Shown piece by piece: positions 58,095 to 64,000 of a stretch of DNA of 64,000 nt. This stretch comes from Euleptes europaea (lineage: Eukaryota; Chordata; Lepidosauria; Squamata; Sphaerodactylidae): the NCBI RefSeq assembly GCF_029931775.1, contig NC_079326.1, positions 10,632,604 through 10,696,603 on the forward strand. The letters run 5' to 3'. Each line of letters starts with the position of its first letter. Position 1 is the stretch's first letter. The translations under genes and the position numbers were made by a program. Under the pieces are notes generated by a model. It did not search any database. It saw nothing but the letters and a program-made list of their open reading frames with translations, and had not been told where the DNA came from.

Positions 58095-58290
58095 TACATT
58101 TTTCTTCCACCCTTTTACTTAAGAGCTCAGCGTTGTGTACACCACTCCCCTTTTCCAATTTGATCTCCACAACAACTCTGTGAGGTAGAGAGTAAATGGC
58201 TCAGGGTCACCCCATGAGTTTCAGGGACAGCAGATATTTGAACCTTGGTCTTCGTAATCCTGATCCAACATGCCAACCTTTACACCGCAC
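58095..58290 (-). mobile_element. Old tRNA-derived SINE, inverted
   Basis: ctccacaacaactctgtgag, ggtagagagtaaatggctca, gatatttgaaccttggtctt and catgccaacctttacaccgc: reversed Sauria/MIR-like order, diverged. Confidence 0.6.
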
Positions 58291-58420
58291 AATGAAGTTG
58301 AGGTGTGTTATTATTTGCCTTTTGAATATGTCTTTTTCATCTTTTTTTTTAAATTGAAAGTTATACTATCTATAAACATGAACTTAAGAAGTACAAACAT
58401 CTAACACAAAAATGTACAAA

Positions 58421-58486
58421 GGTATTAGTCAATATCCATTTGGCAAAATAGCAAAGGTATTAGTCAATATCCATTTGGCAAAATAC
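58421..58486. repeat. 33-bp two-copy tandem duplication
   Basis: aaggtattagtcaatatcca plus tttggcaaaata occurs twice in direct succession without differences, so it is recent. Confidence 0.8.
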
Positions 58487-59229
58487 AAGGATCTGTAAAC
58501 AACTGAATAATGTTGTGCTTTGTTTAGAATAGACAAATTAATAACCACCACCACTTCACCACGTACCTTTTACAATACACGTATAGAAATGTATTAGGTA
58601 TTAATAAGCTCACTTCAGAAGGACTGTTGAGAAATGGGAGGTCTTGTATCTGCTGGGCAGCTACTTGATATGAAATAAAGGAATACCACTTGGCAACTAA
58701 AACACCTCTAGTTTGACTAATTCTTTGAACAGATTTTGACAGGCAAGATTTTCCATTAATGTACTATTTCAAACCCTCGTGTATCACCAATTTATATTTG
58801 GGGGGTGGGGGTGGTCAGCTGCTTTCCAGTGTTGTGCCGTTTCCATTCTTGCTTGCAACATGAGAGCTGGCCATATCCACGTACCCTACAGTTTGACTGT
58901 GTAAATGCTGACTGCAACACCTGGGTTCAGAGTAATCACCTGGTTTATTATCTTCCCAGCTTCTTCATGGTTCTAGAAACCAGTTATTGCTTTGCGCCCC
59001 CAACACATATGGCAGAGGCAGCTCTTCTATAAACCTCTCAAAGTCCCCACTAACTACAAAGAATCAGTGAGGAGAAACAGCACCAATCACAAGTACGCAG
59101 GAGTTTATCACAGTGACGTTCCTTGAAACCCTGGAATTCCTCAATGAAAGCATCATTAATTGGGGGATAAACCTAACTGCAGAAAATGTTAGTCTGCAGC
59201 AGCAAAGAAAAACTGGTGTCCTGCAGCAC

Positions 59230-59850
59230 TTTTAAATTTTGCTGTCAAGTCGCAGCCAACTTATTGTCAGTCTCAGGCGTTTGCCTCTAGCATCCCTCAA
59301 GCATACTCATCCAGACAGGTAGATCGGAAGCAGTAAAACTTTATTAGGAACTAAAAAGCAAATTAAAAGAACTAACTGCACGCAGGCAGGCAAGGATAGC
59401 AATGGAAAGCAAATACAGGCTACCTGCTTAAAAACATTAGGACAAGAGAGTAAGATAAACATTGCTAGGCAACAGCGAGATAGGCATTTCCCATGAATGA
59501 AGACACAACACGCCACGGCTGTGATAACAGGCACTAACGAAGTATACATAGGAGCTTCCAAGCCCTGGGAACCAAGGACTTGACTTGTGGCCAGAACTTG
59601 GCCTGCACTCATGTCAAGAGCTCGTCAGGATCTTGCTTTCAGTGTAGACCCTGACACTTATAGTGACCCTGTGGGGTTTTCAAGGCAAGAGACATTCATA
59701 GGTTGTTTGCCATTGCCTGCCTCTGCATAGTGACCCTGGTATTCCTTGGCGTTCTCCCATCCAAATACTAACCAGGACCAACCCTGCTTAGCTTTTGAGA
59801 GCTGACGAAACTGGGCTAGCCAGGGCTACCCAGGTCAGGGCAGTAGCACC
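59230..59850 (-). mobile_element. 5S rRNA-derived SINE split by a solo LTR
   Basis: The SINE tail (gctgtcaagtcgcagccaac) is at 59241-59264. The body and 5S part (ggttttcaaggcaagagaca, tctcccatccaaatactaac, gcttttgagagctgacgaaa) are at 59657-59850. The two parts join smoothly once the LTR and one copy of CTTAT are set aside. Confidence 0.88.
59265..59656 (-). mobile_element. Solo LTR, 392 bp, inside a 5S SINE
   Basis: Ends TGTCAG and CTGACA are perfect 6-bp inverted repeats of the TG...CA type, flanked by the exact 5-bp duplication CTTAT (59260-59264, 59657-59661). On the minus strand an AATAAA lies about 70 bp before the 3' end, which gives the orientation. No internal sequence remains. ERV or Gypsy; younger than the SINE it interrupts. 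Confidence 0.9.
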
Positions 59851-61714
59851 CCGGAGACTAACTATTTATTCTGGTGTAAGCTTTCATGAGTGAAAACTTA
59901 CTTCATTAGATACTGATCTCCGCTTCCAATGTGCTGCTTCGCAGAAGTGTTAAACACATGTTAAGGCATAGCTCCTAAGAGCAAACAGTAAGCTAAGCTT
60001 GGAACACTGTTTTGCCCCAACTAAGAATTTAATTTGTGGCTGGCAGTTTTCATTTAAAGAATGGACCTTATTTCAGCTACTACAACCAAATACAGATTTA
60101 AGAGGTAAAGGATAATTCAAAGTAAGGATGGGAAACTTCTTCAGCCCCCATCCATGATGTCACCCCCACACATATCCAATTGGCTTTGGCAGGTCTGCCA
60201 TCTCTTGGAGATATGGCACCACCCTACTTAACAAGGCTAGCTATGGCCCTAAGTTCAAAGAGCTTGGCTGCCATTTCACGTAAATTGGGAATGAACCCTA
60301 AAATGCTCCTCAGAACTTCTGCAGAAGACATTCGAGGATACTACAGCAGACACATCTACATAAAAGGGGGTAAGAAGTGTGGGGAAACACTGAATTATTG
60401 AAGAAAAGCTGCACACTAGTAACTATGCATACTATTTTTTGGATTCTCATTCTATTTTGGGATGCAATGGCATCATGCAATGGCATCATAACTTGTTAAC
60501 AAAGGAAGGTACAGCTACAAATGCAGCAATGCAATATGGCCAGCTGGCATAATGCAAACTGAGAAGCACTACGTACTGATCTCCTAAGGCCTGCTTCTCA
60601 CAGGTAAATCCGTATCTGAGCTGTACCACTTCATACTACAGGCCCTCGCCTCGTTCACATAACCAAATGCTCCTTCATACCAGAACAAAAAAAAGAAAAG
60701 AAAAAAAATGAACGAAGATCCTTGCACACAAAAGATGAGTTCTAAAATGTCTTACTGATAACTACAAGAAATGTTTACTGCTGTGGTGACAGCCCAGTCA
60801 CCCCTCCCTAACACTGTTTTCCTCTACAACTGAAACTGTTTGGTTTGTCACTGAACCTTCAGGGTGCTGCTGGCTGCCCAGAAGGCTGAACTGAAGGCGG
60901 ATATCACATCCAGGAAAGAGGGGCCAAGACACCCCAGAGTGTGAAAGGTCAGCTTGCATACAATAACTGGGCCAGCTAACAGAACCTGTGAATGGTTTTT
61001 CCGCACACACCTCTGTATTGGCCACATGCAGGTGAAGGGAAGATTCTACTCTTGCAACAAGTTTCCTGCTGGAATTAAACCGGTGTGTGTGTGTGTGTCT
61101 GAGCACCACTTTTCAAATAACCTATAAAAGGAGACACACACCCCCGACTGCTGTTTTTGGTTCTTTTCCTGATCAGCACCACTGGAAGAGCAATGAGGGC
61201 TGAATCCCAGCGGCCAGGTGCTTATCCCAATGGCAACAAAGTATTTTAGAGTGCCAGAGAATGTATTATAATGTATCCAGTTAGATGATGTGCTTATTTT
61301 CCAATTTCTTTTTGTGGATTTTGCACAAGTCCTTTGGGTTTCCCAATTAGATTTATAGGTAATTCCAACACACCCCTCTACTTTTTGCTTTTACTTGGAA
61401 TATGTTGCAGCTACATTTTTATCAGACTGTCTGCACATGCCCTACAGATCCCTCAGCATCACTACTTCAAGGAAGCACAGAAAATCTTCAATTTTCTGTT
61501 CCAGTTTGTTTTTTTGTGCTTGAGTATCCAGCTTTTCTTGCCCAGGGCAGGATCCGGGGCTGTTGTGCCCTCCAGGACACCTTGGATTTACTTTGGGCTT
61601 GGTGCCCAGTGGCACTTCTGACCCCACTTGAACCAGCAGTGACAGCGGAGGGCCCCCAAGCTGCTGTGGTCAGTGTGAGGGCAGGGACCTTTGGCCTTGG
61701 GCATTGAGTTAACA
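59851..61714. other. Intergenic; small retroposon tail at 59855-59912
   Basis: gtagcaccccggagactaac, tatttattctggtgtaagct and ttcatgagtgaaaacttact resemble a relative of the family that gave rise to the minisatellite. The rest is unrecognised. Confidence 0.45.
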
Positions 61715-61800
61715 CAGTAGTCCCCAACGTGCTGCCATTGTGCGCACACACGCACACACACCAAAGGTGCCCACGGGCTCAAGAGGTTTGGGGGCCCCTG
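61715..61800. mobile_element. Tiny hAT-type MITE, 86 bp
   Basis: Ends CAGTAGTCCCCAA and TTTGGGGGCCCCTG, flanked by 8-bp duplications AGTTAACA and AGATAACA that differ at one base. Contains a short CA-rich run. Confidence 0.65.
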
Positions 61801-64000
61801 AGATAACACATGGATCATTGTCTAGGGTCCTGACTAAGCCAAAGGTGGCCCATGACTTTCTTTTATTTAAAAATAATTCCACAACTGGTGGCAGCAGAAA
61901 TCCCCACCCCCCACGCTCTGGCAATTCCTGGCTCCTATTTTTCAACACCCTCACTCTAGGCAAACCCTCCCCTTGGTCACTATGACTACTGTAATTTCTG
62001 CTTGAACAGTGATTAATTGTATTGTTGGGAATAAGCAAATCAACTAAAGAATTAGTCCAAGCTATACAACAGCCCCTTCAATCTACAGCTCTTCTATTAT
62101 TTCATTTAGCTTTATGATTTAATTAAAAACTCCACGACTCCTCCGTGGGGTAGTGCAGGCTAAGAATTGTTCAAGAACCAAAATTCAGAAGCCCAATGAA
62201 GAATCTACTAAACTTCAGTGCAGAATCTGAACACTGAGGATTTAAATTTGCTTTCTAAGTTTATGACATAGCTAGCCAAATGTTTAACTGCCCTTCAGTA
62301 CTCCAGAAATGACATTGTTTGTGGAAGATATGCAGACACCCACTAAGCTTAGCAATAAGATTGTAGTGGTTGATTGCTGACAATTTATTCTTCTCTGTAT
62401 GGATTCTCAGAATGTTAAGTAAATATTTGGAACCACCACAGAAAAGTCTCAAAATGCCTAATAAAGCCCCAGAAGCCACAGGGATGCCTAAGAATTCTGT
62501 TGGTCAGAAGATGTAGTAGAGTTACCAAATCAATCTGGACATTTTTTTTTTGCTTTGAAGCCTCCTGACATAGTGGGAGATGCTGCCAACGAGGTGAGGT
62601 GGTAATACTCAGTTGGAAGCAACAACCAAGGTGGAAGCATGTCCTTGCCAATGTGCATCAAGAACAGCAGTATCAGAGGCAGAGGGCGGCTGAGTCTGGA
62701 TCAGACATTGTGCAGCTACTGACAGGTTACCTAGAGCACCCACTGATGCTGAGTGTGCAAGACCGAAATGCTCCTGGCCTCCAGTGCCGTCTCTTGGGTA
62801 TCTTCCAATAAGAACATGAGGCTCCCTTCCTCCTTGGTCTTGGTGTTCACTTAATGGCAACAGAGGAGTACTTCCTCAAGCATCACTATCAGGAAAACTG
62901 AAGACAAAAGGATCTCTGGGTTGTCTGTCTTACAACCCTAGAATGCAGCTTTATTGATCTGCATAAAACCTTGTTCTTTCTTGCAACTGGAAAAACAAAA
63001 TAAGCAAACATAAAATGTACAATTTGTCACAGAATTCAACAGGGTACAGCATAGACTTACAGCAAAGACTGGACACAATTTGGGGCACATTTATCCAAGG
63101 CAAGTGATTGTACAGATATCCACTCCTACCCTTGTGCGAAAAGGCGAATGAATCAGAACTATTGCTCAACCCAGGAGGATTTTGATGTGTTTGTGATTAT
63201 TGACTGGCTGTCCCTAGTACAGATAGTTATAACATTTCAGAGAGTTTAATGATCACTTAAAGAAAGCAAGAGGAAAATGAGCTGTGTGACCTTTGCCATC
63301 CCATATCCTGTAGGTCAGCATTATTTAAGACAACTGGGACAATGAGCAGCTAAACATTAGGGCTGCCAGATGAACAGATGGATGGACGAAAGCCAGCACA
63401 ATCCATCTTCCTGCTTTCCCCTCCACAGAGCCGAGTGACATTCAAGCCCATCTATTTTCTCACATAGGTAGAAGAGTACATGGGCTTTTGGTTACTCTTC
63501 ACTCAGTGTGGACTACAGCAACATGCTTTATGGCACCAATTTAAGGTAACAAGCAAATCTGTAAATGAGGAAGCGCTATTAAAGAGACCAGCAATGTAAT
63601 GGCCATAAGGCTTTTGCAGGCAACTGATACCTAAACTGGGCACTATCCATTTACTTTTATCTTGGGATACTTCAAATGATTTGACCTTTTAATTAGAATG
63701 TGAAGGCCAAGTTATGTGTTACACACAGCCATCTGTATGTTTCTTTGTTTTAATTTTTTAACTGAAAGCAGCACCCACCTTTTTCCAAGTTGCAGGAGAA
63801 GGGGAAATGCTAAAAACCTTTCCCTTTCAGCCATTATTTCCTGTTCAAAATTATCTTCACCAGCAGAAGAAAAAATGCTGGTATCTTTTCCTCATGGGAT
63901 AAAAAGCTTGTGCTGATGAACTCTTGAAGACAAGCGGACTCGAAGGGGACAGTCCCCTGAATGTGGCGGTGTATGATGTGTGGTGGTCCAATCCATATTT
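61801..64000. other. Right edge, no gene recognised
   Basis: AT-rich with short overlapping frames only. I see no exon with paired splice sites and protein character, and no named repeat. Confidence 0.45.

Overview
The window is animal nuclear DNA, most likely from a squamate reptile (a gecko is possible). It has split genes with ordinary GT/AG introns and dense interspersed repeats of squamate type: tRNA-derived SINEs, a 5S rRNA-derived SINE with a CA-rich tail, CR1/L2-type LINE ends, a Penelope-like element, hAT-type MITEs, solo LTRs and a DIRS/Ngaro-like fossil. The species call is inference; no alignment was run.

Layout. 1-1946: no gene, one MITE. 1947-11336: a 9.39-kb minisatellite of 100 tandem 94-bp units, grown inside one copy of a short retroposon; its last third is a 9-unit higher-order repeat (846 bp). 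11440-11945: GC/CpG-rich promoter region. 11946-16673 (+): all six coding exons of translin (TSN, 229 aa), with a long 3' UTR and a poly(A) signal near 17979. 18000-23600: intergenic repeats between two convergent genes. 23807-43256 (-): six coding exons of one large gene, joined in frame into 1194 residues, with a Cys-rich motif, a Dbl-homology (DH) domain and a pleckstrin-homology (PH) domain at the C-terminus. It is a Rho-family guanine nucleotide exchange factor that I cannot match to a named gene; its 5' end is not in view. 43257-64000: no supported host exon. This part holds nested SINE/LINE insertions, a 933-bp hAT element, a broken LINE reverse transcriptase and a solo LTR inside a 5S SINE.

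Nothing ties the two genes into one pathway. Translin is the RNA-binding subunit of the C3PO/translin-TRAX complex. The second gene is predicted to activate a Rho GTPase. The points most worth a second look are the 100-unit minisatellite and its traceable origin, the unassigned RhoGEF, and several insertions dated relative to each other by exact target-site duplications.
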